DNA of 64,000 nucleotides from positions 1-64,000 of the forward strand of contig MGWH01000006.1 of assembly GCA_001800905.1 (NCBI GenBank). Direction: 5' to 3'. A program made the translations under genes and the position numbers. Below are positions 47,119-56,883 of the stretch, one piece after another; within the stretch, counting starts at the first letter, position 1, and every line of letters begins with the position of its first letter. This stretch comes from Flavobacteria bacterium GWA2_35_26. Lineage in GTDB: Bacteria; Bacteroidota; Bacteroidia; Flavobacteriales; Flavobacteriaceae. The notes below the pieces were generated by a model that worked only from the letters and a program-made list of their open reading frames with translations, made no database searches and was not told where the DNA came from.

Positions 47119-49124
47119 AGAAAATAGTTGTATTATTAGTGATAGTATTGGCTTTTGCCAAAGGAAATGCACAGCTGCTAAATCCTGTAAAATGGACTAC
47201 TCAAATTGAGAAAAAGTCTAATGGAAATTATATTCTTACTTTTAATGGAGTGATAGAATCGGGTTGGCATTTGTATTCGCAATACACGGCTGAGGGCGGA
47301 TCTTTACCCTTAGAAATCTTTTTTAAAAATCAAAAAGGCAATTTTGAGTTGATTGGTAAAACCAAGGAAAGCAAAACCAAAACCGCTTACAATGATATTT
47401 TTGAAGTCAACGAAACTTTTTTTGAAAAGAATGCGCAGTTGACACAAGAAATTAAATTGACAAACTCAAAACTTTCAAAAGTAGAGGTGAGTTTTGATTT
47501 TCAAGTTTGTAAAGAGGCTTGTATCAATTTAGAAAAGAATTTTACATTTTTAATTCCGTCTAAAACGTCAGCTAATGTTGCTGAAGTACCTATAGATACA
47601 ACAAAGATTACAGTTGATACAACTGAAGTTGCAACTCAAAAAGTTATAGAAAAACCAACGCAATCCAATTCAATTTCAGAAAATTCTGAAAAAGAAATGG
47701 GACTTTGGTCTATTTTTATTATTGCATTCTTTTCTGGTTTTGCAGCCTTATTAACCCCTTGTGTATTTCCAATGATTCCGATGACCGTGAGTTTCTTTAC
47801 CAAACAGAGTAAATCCAAAAGTGCAGGAGTTCGTAATGCCATTTTTTATGGAGTTTCCATAATTGTGATCTATGTTCTTTTGGGAGTTTTTGTCACTTGG
47901 TTGTTTGGAGCTGATGCTTTAAATGCCTTGTCTACTAACGTATGGTTCAATTTAGGTTTCTTTATTTTGTTAGTAGTTTTTGCGGCTTCTTTTTTAGGGG
48001 CTTTCGAAATCATGCTGCCTAATTCTTGGGCCAATAAAGTAGATAGTCAAGCCGATAGAGGAGGAGTGATTGGAATCTTATTCATGGCTTTGGCATTGGC
48101 AATTGTATCCTTTTCATGTACAGGACCTATTGTTGGAACCTTGTTGGTACAAGCGGCTTCAAAAGGCGGAATAGCTCCAATAGTAGGTATGTTTGGATTT
48201 TCATTAGCTTTAGCCTTACCTTTTATGTTATTTGCGATGTTTCCAGGTTGGTTAAATTCGTTACCTAAATCAGGAGGATGGTTGAATACGGTGAAAGTGG
48301 TATTGGGATTCTTAGAATTGGCTTTGGCATTTAAATTCTTGTCGAATGCCGATTTAGTTTTACAATTGCATCTATTGGAAAGAGAAGTATTTTTGGCAAT
48401 ATGGATTGCAATTTTTGGCACACTAACATTGTATTTGTTTGGTAAAATTACTTTGCCTCATGATAGTCCTTTGACGCATATATCAGTAGGTAGATTATCA
48501 ATGGGATTGGTAGTTCTTTCATTTACAGTCTATATGATTCCAGGATTGTGGGGAGCACCTTTACGATTGATCAATGCTTTTCCTCCACCGATGGAATATA
48601 GCGAAAGTCCTTTAGGTTTTGGGGCCAATTCAATTTCTAATGTTACTCCAGTTTCAGCTTTGCCAGAAGGCGCTAAGCTAGGTCCGCATCAGATCGTAGT
48701 TTTTGATGATTATGACAAAGGATTGGCTTATGCCAAAACAGTAAATAAACCCATCATGTTGGATTTTACTGGACATGCTTGTGTGAATTGCCGCAAAATG
48801 GAAAATAACGTTTGGTCAGACGAACGCATATTGACTATTTTAAAAAATCAAGTAGTTCTAATCTCTTTGTATGTTGATGATAAAAGAGAGTTGCCCAAAA
48901 GCGAACAATTTATTTCTACATCTACTGGAGCTAGTATTGAAACTATTGGGGATAAATGGACAGATTTTATGATTTCTACTTACAAAACAAATACTCAGCC
49001 TTTGTATGTGTTGACCGATTTAACTGGTGCTAATTTGAATTCAAAACAACCTACAATTAGTTTTGTTGGTATAGAAGAATATGAATCGTGGTTAAAAGAA
49101 GGTCTTACAAACTTTAAGAATTAA
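47115..49124 (+). CDS. dsbD: Thiol:disulfide interchange protein, DsbD family
   Basis: A 669-aa membrane protein that carries electrons from cytosolic thioredoxin to periplasmic thiol proteins. Signal peptide (MKKIVVLLVIVLAFAKGNA), N-terminal DsbD-alpha-like domain (~20-150, with the redox pair in FQVCKEACINLE), a Thr/Val linker, eight-helix core (~195-480; Cys in LLTPCVFPMIPM and FSCTGPIVG) and C-terminal thioredoxin-like domain (CVNC in GHACVNCRKMENNVW). Overlaps tilS by 4 bp. Typically serves cytochrome c maturation or disulfide isomerases. Confidence 0.95.
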   Translation: MKKIVVLLVIVLAFAKGNAQLLNPVKWTTQIEKKSNGNYILTFNGVIESGWHLYSQYTAEGGSLPLEIFFKNQKGNFELIGKTKESKTKTAYNDIFEVNETFFEKNAQLTQEIKLTNSKLSKVEVSFDFQVCKEACINLEKNFTFLIPSKTSANVAEVPIDTTKITVDTTEVATQKVIEKPTQSNSISENSEKEMGLWSIFIIAFFSGFAALLTPCVFPMIPMTVSFFTKQSKSKSAGVRNAIFYGVSIIVIYVLLGVFVTWLFGADALNALSTNVWFNLGFFILLVVFAASFLGAFEIMLPNSWANKVDSQADRGGVIGILFMALALAIVSFSCTGPIVGTLLVQAASKGGIAPIVGMFGFSLALALPFMLFAMFPGWLNSLPKSGGWLNTVKVVLGFLELALAFKFLSNADLVLQLHLLEREVFLAIWIAIFGTLTLYLFGKITLPHDSPLTHISVGRLSMGLVVLSFTVYMIPGLWGAPLRLINAFPPPMEYSESPLGFGANSISNVTPVSALPEGAKLGPHQIVVFDDYDKGLAYAKTVNKPIMLDFTGHACVNCRKMENNVWSDERILTILKNQVVLISLYVDDKRELPKSEQFISTSTGASIETIGDKWTDFMISTYKTNTQPLYVLTDLTGANLNSKQPTISFVGIEEYESWLKEGLTNFKN

Positions 49125-49144
49125 TCAAAGTTTTGCTAAAATAG

Positions 49145-49179
49145 AAAAAACCGCAAGTTGTATAATTTGCGGTTTTTTT
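49145..49179 (+). terminator. Terminator after dsbD
   Basis: AAAACCGCAA (to 49156) pairs with TTGCGGTTTT (from 49167), with a T-run following, 21 bp past the stop. Confidence 0.88.
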
Positions 49180-49181
49180 GT

Positions 49182-49215
49182 AAAAAAAAACACCCTAATA
49201 ATTTAGGGTGTTTTT
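49182..49215 (-). terminator. Terminator of amt
   Basis: AAAAACACCCTAA pairs with TTAGGGTGTTTTT over a 4-nt loop; on the minus strand it is followed by a long T-run. It lies 22 bp past the amt stop, back to back with the dsbD terminator. Confidence 0.88.
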
Positions 49216-49236
49216 AATAAATATCAAGTAGGAGTA

Positions 49237-50562
49237 TTACAAGAACTCTCCGTGTTGTGTAATATCTAATCCTAATTCTTCTTTGTCTTCACTAACTCGT
49301 AGAGGAGTAATTTTGTTAACAATAAAGAATAATGCGTATGATGCAGAGAAAGCAAATATAGATACCAATACTAAGGCTTTTAATTGGATTAAAAACAAAG
49401 TGGTATCTCCAAAGATTAAACCTTGGTTGTCACCTACAATTGGATTAACTGCGTTCGATGCAAAAACACCAGTTAATAACATCCCTGTCATACCTCCAAC
49501 ACCGTGACAAGCAAATACATCTAAAGCATCATCAATTTTTCCTTTAGGGAATTTCATTACCATTAAGTTACTAATGATACTCGCAATAATACCGATTGTG
49601 ATTGCATGTGGAATGCTTACAAATCCAGCAGCAGGAGTAATAGCAACTAATCCAACAACAGCTCCAATACAAGCTCCCATTGCAGATAATTTATGTCCCA
49701 TAATTTTATCTAAGAACACCCAAGCCATTGCAGCAGCAGCAGCAGCTACAGTAGTTGTTCCTAATGCTTGTGCAGCAAGTCCGCTAGCCCCAACTGCAGA
49801 ACCTGCGTTGAAACCGAACCAGCCGAACCATAATAATCCAGTTCCTAATAACACATAAGTAATACGAGCAGGATTGACTTTTTGTACTTTTCTTTTTCCT
49901 AAGAAAATAGCACCCGCTAAAGCAGCCCAACCAGCACTCATGTGTACTACAGTTCCACCAGCAAAATCAAGAACTCCCATTTTGAAGAACAATCCATCAG
50001 GATGCCAAGTCATATGACAAAGTGGTGCGTATATAATTAATATAAATAATACCATGAATAATAAATAAGCCCAGAAACGAACACGCTCTGCAAAAGCACC
50101 TGTAATTAATGCAGGAGTAATAATAGCAAATTTAGCTTGAAAAAATGCAAATAAAAGTAGCGGAATTGTTGGTGCTAATTCCCATGCAGTGTTAGCACTT
50201 ACGCCGTTAAAAAGTAAGTTAGAAGAGGGATCTCCGATGATTCCTCCTATAGAAGGACCAAAACACAATCCAAACCCAACCAATACCCATAATACAGTCA
50301 CGATTACCATAGCCATAAAACTTTGCAACATCGTACTAATTACATTCTTCTTTCCTACCATACCTCCGTAGAAAAAACCTAAACCTGGAGTCATAATTAA
50401 TACTAAAGCAGAAGCAACAATCATCCATGCTGTATCTCCAGTGTCTAATTTTAATTCAACAATATGAGCTCCTAGTTTTGCTGATTCAACAACAAAATAA
50501 TTTGAGAAAAAAGTAAGTCCCAAAACAGTGATTAGAATCACACTTAAAACAATTTTACGCAT
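49237..50562 (-). CDS. amt: Ammonium transporter (Amt/MEP/Rh family)
   Basis: A 441-aa trimeric ammonium channel. N-terminal leader helix (~1-30, possibly cleaved), then 11 helices. MTPGLGFFYGGMVGKKN, the twin-His residues (HMTWHPDGLFFKMG includes the region after the first pore; HMSAGWAAL; FACHGVGGMTGMLLTG), and GFNAGSAVG are conserved. It imports NH4+/NH3 under nitrogen limitation. No glnB/glnK beside it, unlike many amt genes. The 269-bp upstream region holds repeated motifs (50626-50751) that may be regulatory. Confidence 0.95.
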   Translation of the reverse strand: MRKIVLSVILITVLGLTFFSNYFVVESAKLGAHIVELKLDTGDTAWMIVASALVLIMTPGLGFFYGGMVGKKNVISTMLQSFMAMVIVTVLWVLVGFGLCFGPSIGGIIGDPSSNLLFNGVSANTAWELAPTIPLLLFAFFQAKFAIITPALITGAFAERVRFWAYLLFMVLFILIIYAPLCHMTWHPDGLFFKMGVLDFAGGTVVHMSAGWAALAGAIFLGKRKVQKVNPARITYVLLGTGLLWFGWFGFNAGSAVGASGLAAQALGTTTVAAAAAAMAWVFLDKIMGHKLSAMGACIGAVVGLVAITPAAGFVSIPHAITIGIIASIISNLMVMKFPKGKIDDALDVFACHGVGGMTGMLLTGVFASNAVNPIVGDNQGLIFGDTTLFLIQLKALVLVSIFAFSASYALFFIVNKITPLRVSEDKEELGLDITQHGEFL

Positions 50563-50625
50563 AACTATTATTTTTAAATTTTTGATAAAAGTATAAAAAT
50601 ATCATATTGACCCGTAAAAAAGTAG

Positions 50626-50751
50626 GGGGTAATTATTCATTTTTATTAAATAATTAAATTACCCCTATAATTTTTTAGGGTTTAATGTAATTTAATACTG
50701 AAATTTCGAATTTGATAATCATAAATTGGCTTTTTATGTGAATTAAATTAC
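50626..50751. promoter_or_regulatory. Repeated motif region upstream of amt
   Basis: The 10-mer ATTAAATTAC occurs at 50653-50662 (+), 50687-50696 (reverse) and 50742-50751 (+). GGGGTAATT (50626-50634) and AATTACCCC (50657-50665) form a further inverted pair, one half of which overlaps the first 10-mer. The sites lie 64-189 bp before the amt start, where a nitrogen-responsive regulator could bind. No known consensus was recognised, and AT-rich sequence raises the chance of coincidence. Confidence 0.4.
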
Positions 50752-50771
50752 AGATTGGGGAATAATGACAT

Positions 50772-50812
50772 AAAAAAAAGGCCAATTTGCAAATGCAATT
50801 GACCTTTTTAAT
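50772..50812 (-). terminator. Terminator of the amidohydrolase pair
   Basis: AAAAAGG-CAATT and AATTG-ACCTTTTT form an imperfect stem, T-run on the minus strand, 20 bp past the stop of the smaller amidohydrolase gene. Confidence 0.7.
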
Positions 50813-50831
50813 GAATATTATGTTAGGAAAT

Positions 50832-52133
50832 TTAGTTTTGGTTAAATTTTCCTTTATAACGTTCGTTTAATTTGGTTTGATGAGTTTCTAAACTAATCGT
50901 TCTTCCTTGAATGAAAGCTTTACTTAATTTATTAGTTCTCATGTCTAAAGCATCTCCTTCAGAAATAAATAAAGTAGCATCTTTTCCTACTTCAAGAGTT
51001 CCACAAAAAGTATCGATACCTAATATGGTAGCAGTATTTGATGTGATTAATTGTAGTGCTTTTTCTTTGTCCAAACCATAAGCAACACAAGTTCCTGCTA
51101 AAAAAGGTAGGTTTCTTGTCTCCATTCTTTCATGTGCGCCACTATTTTCTAACCCTACTAAAACGCCTTGATCAGTTAAGAGTTTGGCAAGTTTAAAAGG
51201 CAAATCAATATCGTCATCATCATTTTCTGGCATACCATGCACACGTTTTAATAGTACTCCAATATGCTTCTCTTTTAAATAGCTTCCGATTTTGTAGGCT
51301 TCATATCCACCAACAATTGCAATTTTAGTAATTCCGTTGCTTAAAGCCAGTTCAATAGCATCAATCATTTGCTTCTCTTCATTAGCATGAATAAACAAAG
51401 TTTGTTCTCCTGAAAGAAGGCCTTTTGTAGCTTCAAATATTAAATTACGTTCTTTTGCTACACTTGTATTGTATGCTTTTGCATTTTGGAAAAATGCATT
51501 TATTTCAGCAATTTCTTTGGTGTACTCTTTGTTTGCTTCGATTGTACCTGGTTCAAACCAAGAACCGCTTCTTTTGAAACTAGAAGGGAATTCCATGTGT
51601 ATACCATCATTTTCTTTAACTACAGCATCACTCCAATGCCATGCGTCTAATTGTACAATAGAAGAGGTACCAGAAATTAATCCGCCTCTTGGTGTAATTT
51701 GAGCCATCAAGACACCATTAGGTCTCACTGTTTCCACCACTTTTGAATCGGCAGTGTAAGCAATCAAACTTCGAACATGTGGGTTGAAGGTTCCAATTTC
51801 TGATTCGTCATCTGAAGATTTTACCGCATCGATTTCAACTAATCCTAATGTAGAATTAGGCGCAATAAAACCAGGGTAAACTTCTTTTCCAGCGGCATCA
51901 ATAATGGTTTCGTAGTTGGCTTTTACCACATTGCTAACTGAAGTTACTACATCAATTTTACCATTTTTGAATCCAATGGCACTATTCTCCAAAACAGTTC
52001 CATTTCCTAAATGCGCTTTGGCATTCAGAATCAAAATTGATTTTTGTTGTTTTGGTGCTGGAGTCTGTTGTGCTTTACTAACTAATGATATTCCGAATAC
52101 CAATGTTAAAAGAACTATTTTTTTATGTATCAT
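50832..52133 (-). CDS. Secreted amidohydrolase-like protein, metal site lost
   Basis: A 433-aa exported protein (signal peptide MIHKKIVLLTLVFGISLVSKAQ) of the amidohydrolase superfamily, with the small beta-sandwich (ILNAKAHLGNGTVLENSAIGFKNGKI) and a TIM-barrel. The motif normally reading PGFIDxHxH is PGFIAPNSTLGLVEID here, so the first two metal-binding His are absent; the late ALQLITSNTATILGI and GTLEVGKDATLFI segments are normal. Probably a partner or non-catalytic homologue of the larger protein encoded 33 bp upstream. Confidence 0.83.
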   Translation of the reverse strand: MIHKKIVLLTLVFGISLVSKAQQTPAPKQQKSILILNAKAHLGNGTVLENSAIGFKNGKIDVVTSVSNVVKANYETIIDAAGKEVYPGFIAPNSTLGLVEIDAVKSSDDESEIGTFNPHVRSLIAYTADSKVVETVRPNGVLMAQITPRGGLISGTSSIVQLDAWHWSDAVVKENDGIHMEFPSSFKRSGSWFEPGTIEANKEYTKEIAEINAFFQNAKAYNTSVAKERNLIFEATKGLLSGEQTLFIHANEEKQMIDAIELALSNGITKIAIVGGYEAYKIGSYLKEKHIGVLLKRVHGMPENDDDDIDLPFKLAKLLTDQGVLVGLENSGAHERMETRNLPFLAGTCVAYGLDKEKALQLITSNTATILGIDTFCGTLEVGKDATLFISEGDALDMRTNKLSKAFIQGRTISLETHQTKLNERYKGKFNQN

Positions 52134-52166
52134 AATTATTCTAATTTATTTTTTGAAAAGTAAACC

Positions 52167-55154
52167 TTAGTACTCAAGAGAATCACAGTGGTATTCAGTT
52201 CGCTCCGCTTTTTTAGGTTCTTGCGTAATCATACCTCTATTTTTCTCTTCCAGTAATTGTCCGATTAAAACATTTCGTTCTTTAGCAATTGCTTTTCTTT
52301 GTTCTTCATCTCTTTGGATGTCAAAGTAAACAACTCCTTCAATTATCGTTTTTTCTGCTTTAGCATAAATAGATAATGGATTAGTGTTCCAAAGAACAAC
52401 ATCAGCATCTTTTCCTACTTTGATACTTCCCACTTTATCATCAAGATGTAACAATTTAGCAGGATTCAATGTTACAAATTTCCAAGCTTCCTCTTCTGAA
52501 ATATTTCCGTATTTCACTGCTTTTGCAGCTTCTTGGTTCAAACGTCTAGACATTTCGGCATCATCAGAATTATAGGCTACTACAATTCCTTTATTGTGCA
52601 TAATTGGTCCATTGAATGGAATTGCATCGTTTACTTCAAATTTGTAAGCCCACCAGTCTGAGAATGTAGAAGCTCCCACACCGTGTTCTTTCATTTTATC
52701 AGCTACTTTATATCCTTCCAAGATATGTGTAAACGTATTTACTCTGAAATTGAATTTTTCAGCTACATTCATCAACATTAAAATCTCAGATTGTACATAA
52801 GAGTGGCATGATATGAAACGTTCTTTATTAATGATTTCAGCTAAAGTTTGTAACTCTAAATCTACTCTTGGTGCTTTTCCTTTTTTAGAACTGTTGTAGT
52901 TTTTCCAGGCTAAGTCATATTCTTTCGCTCTTTGGAAATAATCGATAAATACTTGTTCAACACCCATTCTTGTTTGTGGAAAACGTGTAGGGTTAACATT
53001 GCCCCAGTTGGATTGTTTCACATTTTCACCTAAAGCAAATTTGATAAACTTAGGTTGATTTTTGTATAACATTTCTTCTGGTGAACGTCCCCATTTCCAT
53101 TTTACAATGGCAGAACGTCCTCCGATAGGATTCGCTGAACCGTGTAATAACTGCGAAATAGTAACACCACCCGCTAAATCTCTATAAATATTTGGATCTT
53201 CAGAATTAACTACATCCTGAATAGTTACTTCGGCACTTGAATTATGACCACCTTCGTTTACTCCTTTAGATATAGCGATATGTGAATGTTCATCAATTAT
53301 TCCACTAGTAAGGTGTTTTCCTTTGGCATCAATAACTGTTGCTGAAACATCGGAAAGATTTTTTCCAACTGCAGCAATTTTTCCATCTTTAATTAATACG
53401 TCTGTATTTTCTAAAATTCCTTCTTTTTCATTCGTCCAAATTGTAGCATTTTTGAATAATAACGTTTGAGCAGTTAGTTTTTCTTGGTTACCAAAAGCTA
53501 CATTAGGATAAGTAACAGGTTGAAGAGGATTGATTTTTTCTTCTTTTTTTGCATCTGCGTCTGCTTTTAAATCTGAAGTTTTAGTGGCAGACCAGTTGAC
53601 TTCTTTTCCGTCTTTAATAATAGCTTTTCCAGCTAAATTAGAAGTATTACCTAGGTAAGTACTCAATCTAGTAAAATTCGTTTTCAACGAATCAGACGGT
53701 TTGATCACTGTAGTCAACCATTGGTTGGCAATAGTAATTTTAGAATTCAATTTTTTATTATCAACTGAAGTGATATCCGATTTTGGATTTGCAACATCAC
53801 CACTAATTTTCCATTTATAGGTTTCATTATTAATGACTAAATCATAATTCCCACGAATGTCTTTTGTAGTCATATCATTTACAACATAACGACTTCCTTG
53901 TACCCAGTTTTCATGTAAAACTGTTTTTTTGTCAAAATAATCACCTGAGGTAATAATGAAATTGGCTTGACTTCCAGCTGTTAATGATCCAATTTCTTTA
54001 CTTTTTCCTAATATAGATGCTGGAATTGTAGTTAAAGCTTCTAATGCTTTTGTACTATCAAAACCGTACTGAATTGCTTTCAATAAATTAGTTTTGAAAC
54101 TATCCATTTTTTTCAAATTGTCAGTAGTCAAAGCAAATACAACTCCGTTGTCTGCTAATACTTTTAAATTTGATGGCGCTTGATTCCAAAAACGGAAATC
54201 TTTTAACTCCATTTGGTTGGCCTGATTTGGATCAGAAACATCATAGGCTTCTGGGAAATTGATCGGGATGATGAATTTAGAATTAGTGTTTTTAATTTCA
54301 TCAATTCGTTCAAATTCATTTCCGCTTCCTTTCATAAGGTAGTTCAGACCAAATTCTTTAGCTATTTTCGAAGCTCTTAAACTATTTAATTTATCTTCTG
54401 TAGTAAATAGTTGTACTAAATTTTGATTGGCAATTAAAGCTTCTAAAGATTGATCTTTAGTTTCAGAATTTCCTTTTTTGTACCAATCCATATCATAATA
54501 CATTTGGCGAACTAGCGCCATCATTCCCATTAATGAACTTGGATACGATTGTGCAGTTATTGCACTTCTTGTAAAAGCAAAGTGATTGGTAACTTTGTTA
54601 GAGACTAAACGTTTGCTAGCATCATAATTATTTAAAGCTACTAAAGTTCCAGTACCTCTAGCAATTCCGTCTTGAACATGAGTTCCTACTACTCCAAAAC
54701 CTGCTTTTAAAAATTCTTCAGCTTTAGCAGTGTCGTATTTAAAGTTTTCATAGGCATTAATTTCCGAACGAATATTTTCATTCCAATAATATCCTGAACG
54801 TTTGGTGTCGTACAATTGACCTCTTGCCATAGGTCCGCTGATTTTTGGTTTTTCAACACCAAAACTGGTGTAAAGATCTATAAAAGAGGGATAAATTGTT
54901 TTTCCTTCCAAATTGACAACAATTGTATTTTTTGGAATTGCGATTGTTGTACCCACACTAACCACTTTGCCATTTTGAATAAGCAAAGTTCCTTTTTTAA
55001 TAATTTGATTAGGAGTTACATAAATGGTAGCATTAGTGAATGCGGTAAAATTTTGATTCCTGTTTTGTACCGTTTCGTTATTTGGGAAATAATCTTGTGC
55101 GTGTACTTTTGGAATTAAAACTAACAAAAAGAGTAGTAATAGATTTTTTTTCAT
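52167..55154 (-). CDS. Large secreted amidohydrolase with two amidohydrolase modules
   Basis: A 995-aa exported protein (MKKNLLLLFLLVLIPKVHAQ). The N-terminal module (~25-430) has PSFIDLYTSFGVEKP, lacking the HxH pair. The C-terminal module (~560-970) has SGIIDEHSHIAIS (HxH), CHSY and FTHILEGYK (His ligands) and AYNSDDAEM (Asp), an apparently complete binuclear site. So only the second half should be catalytic. The substrate (cyclic amide, peptide or dipeptide) is unknown. First gene of the pair; the smaller homologue follows after 33 bp. Confidence 0.87.
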   Translation of the reverse strand: MKKNLLLLFLLVLIPKVHAQDYFPNNETVQNRNQNFTAFTNATIYVTPNQIIKKGTLLIQNGKVVSVGTTIAIPKNTIVVNLEGKTIYPSFIDLYTSFGVEKPKISGPMARGQLYDTKRSGYYWNENIRSEINAYENFKYDTAKAEEFLKAGFGVVGTHVQDGIARGTGTLVALNNYDASKRLVSNKVTNHFAFTRSAITAQSYPSSLMGMMALVRQMYYDMDWYKKGNSETKDQSLEALIANQNLVQLFTTEDKLNSLRASKIAKEFGLNYLMKGSGNEFERIDEIKNTNSKFIIPINFPEAYDVSDPNQANQMELKDFRFWNQAPSNLKVLADNGVVFALTTDNLKKMDSFKTNLLKAIQYGFDSTKALEALTTIPASILGKSKEIGSLTAGSQANFIITSGDYFDKKTVLHENWVQGSRYVVNDMTTKDIRGNYDLVINNETYKWKISGDVANPKSDITSVDNKKLNSKITIANQWLTTVIKPSDSLKTNFTRLSTYLGNTSNLAGKAIIKDGKEVNWSATKTSDLKADADAKKEEKINPLQPVTYPNVAFGNQEKLTAQTLLFKNATIWTNEKEGILENTDVLIKDGKIAAVGKNLSDVSATVIDAKGKHLTSGIIDEHSHIAISKGVNEGGHNSSAEVTIQDVVNSEDPNIYRDLAGGVTISQLLHGSANPIGGRSAIVKWKWGRSPEEMLYKNQPKFIKFALGENVKQSNWGNVNPTRFPQTRMGVEQVFIDYFQRAKEYDLAWKNYNSSKKGKAPRVDLELQTLAEIINKERFISCHSYVQSEILMLMNVAEKFNFRVNTFTHILEGYKVADKMKEHGVGASTFSDWWAYKFEVNDAIPFNGPIMHNKGIVVAYNSDDAEMSRRLNQEAAKAVKYGNISEEEAWKFVTLNPAKLLHLDDKVGSIKVGKDADVVLWNTNPLSIYAKAEKTIIEGVVYFDIQRDEEQRKAIAKERNVLIGQLLEEKNRGMITQEPKKAERTEYHCDSLEY

Positions 55155-55347
55155 AATTCAGATTTTAATAATTGTTAAATATAAATAAATTTTTAGTTAA
55201 CCGTTTATTAATTCTGAATTTAACATTTGTTTGAATTCCAAGACAATACTTTTTATTTTAAATTATCAGTAAATTTTAATACATAAGTTAATTTTTATAG
55301 TTAGTGTATTTAAATTTTATTTATTTTTAAAAAAAAGATGCCCCCAT

Positions 55348-56883
55348 ATGTTGACAAAAGTTTTTGGAAGTGCTGTTTTTGGTGTTGAAGCAACAACAAT
55401 TACGGTAGAAGTAAATATAGATAAAGGAATTGGTTATCATTTAGTTGGATTACCTGATAATGCCATTAAAGAAAGTAGCTATAGAATTGCAGCAGCCTTA
55501 AAGAATAATGGTTATTCGCTTCCCGGAAAGAAAATTACTATTAATATGGCGCCAGCCGATTTGCGAAAAGAAGGTTCTGCTTACGATCTGACCTTGGCAA
55601 TAGGTATATTAATTGCCTCTTCTCAGATTAAAGGAGACGAAATCGAGCGTTATATCATAATGGGAGAATTGTCTCTTGACGGAAGTTTACAGCCCATTCG
55701 TGGTGCCTTGCCCATAGCTATTAAAGCCAAAGAAGAGGGATATAAAGGTTTCTTTTTGCCCCAACAAAACGTGAAGGAAGCTGCAATTGTTTCTGACTTG
55801 GACGTCTACGGTGTGGCAAATATTCAAGAAGTTATTGATTTTTTTGAAGGAACTGGATCTCTTGAACCTACTACTATTGACACTAGAGCCGAATTTTATC
55901 AAACCTTAGATTTTCCCGAATTTGATTTTTCAGATGTCAAAGGGCAAGAAGGCATTAAACGCTGCATGGAAATTGCTGCTGCCGGTGGTCATAATATTAT
56001 TTTGATTGGTCCACCAGGTGCAGGAAAAACGATGCTAGCCAAACGATTGCCGAGTATTTTGCCACCCATGACCTTGCGGGAGGCTTTGGAAACTACTAAA
56101 ATTCATAGTGTTGCTGGCAAACTGAAAGAAGTTGGTTTGATGAACCAAAGACCATTTCGTAGTCCTCATCACACTATTTCTAATGTTGCATTAGTAGGCG
56201 GGGGAAGTTATCCACAACCGGGTGAAATTTCTATGGCGCATAATGGTGTTCTTTTTTTGGACGAATTACCAGAATTTAAACGGGATGTTTTAGAGGTAAT
56301 GCGACAGCCATTAGAAGATAGGGAAGTAACCATTTCTAGAGCCAAATTCACGGTAACGTATCCGTCTTCATTCATGTTGGTGGCGAGTATGAATCCAAGT
56401 CCAAGCGGATTTTTTAATGACCCAGATGCACCTCAAACAACTTCTCCTCATGAAATGCAGCGCTATATGAATAAAATATCGGGACCTTTGTTGGATCGTA
56501 TCGACATTCATATTGAAGTTACTCCAGTACCCTTTGAAAAATTATCCGATGATAGAAAAGCAGAAACAAGTGTCGCAATTCGGAAACGTGTAACTCTTGC
56601 TCGTGAAATCCAATCCACCCGTTTTGAAGCGATACCAAATCTTCATTATAATGCACAAATGAACACTAAACATATTCGGGAGTATTGTGTTTTGAACGAG
56701 ACTTCTAAGGAATTACTTAAAAATGCAATGGAGCGTTTGAATCTTTCGGCTCGAGCCTATGATCGCATATTGAAAGTAGCTAGAACTATTGCTGACTTAG
56801 ATTCAGCTGAAAGTGTAGCAGCGCACCATATTGCCGAAGCCATACAATACCGAAGTTTGGATAGAGAAGGTTGGTTGGGTTAG
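55348..56883 (+). CDS. YifB/ComM family Mg-chelatase-like AAA+ ATPase
   Basis: A 511-aa protein: N-terminal Lon-protease-like domain (~20-140, GLPDNAIKESSYRIAAALKNNGY), AAA+ core with Walker A IGPPGAGKTMLAKRLP, Walker B GVLFLDELPEF and Mg-chelatase C-terminal domain (YDRILKVARTIADLD). ComM in competent bacteria is a branch-migration helicase that helps integrate transforming DNA; YifB elsewhere has no settled role. The stop codon overlaps the stop of the convergent membrane-protein gene by 3-4 bp, with no terminator between. Confidence 0.93.
   Translation: MLTKVFGSAVFGVEATTITVEVNIDKGIGYHLVGLPDNAIKESSYRIAAALKNNGYSLPGKKITINMAPADLRKEGSAYDLTLAIGILIASSQIKGDEIERYIIMGELSLDGSLQPIRGALPIAIKAKEEGYKGFFLPQQNVKEAAIVSDLDVYGVANIQEVIDFFEGTGSLEPTTIDTRAEFYQTLDFPEFDFSDVKGQEGIKRCMEIAAAGGHNIILIGPPGAGKTMLAKRLPSILPPMTLREALETTKIHSVAGKLKEVGLMNQRPFRSPHHTISNVALVGGGSYPQPGEISMAHNGVLFLDELPEFKRDVLEVMRQPLEDREVTISRAKFTVTYPSSFMLVASMNPSPSGFFNDPDAPQTTSPHEMQRYMNKISGPLLDRIDIHIEVTPVPFEKLSDDRKAETSVAIRKRVTLAREIQSTRFEAIPNLHYNAQMNTKHIREYCVLNETSKELLKNAMERLNLSARAYDRILKVARTIADLDSAESVAAHHIAEAIQYRSLDREGWLG

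Noticed and set aside
49574..49858. Plus-strand open frame rich in Ala/Pro opposite amt
   Set aside because: Antisense shadow of a conserved membrane transporter gene.
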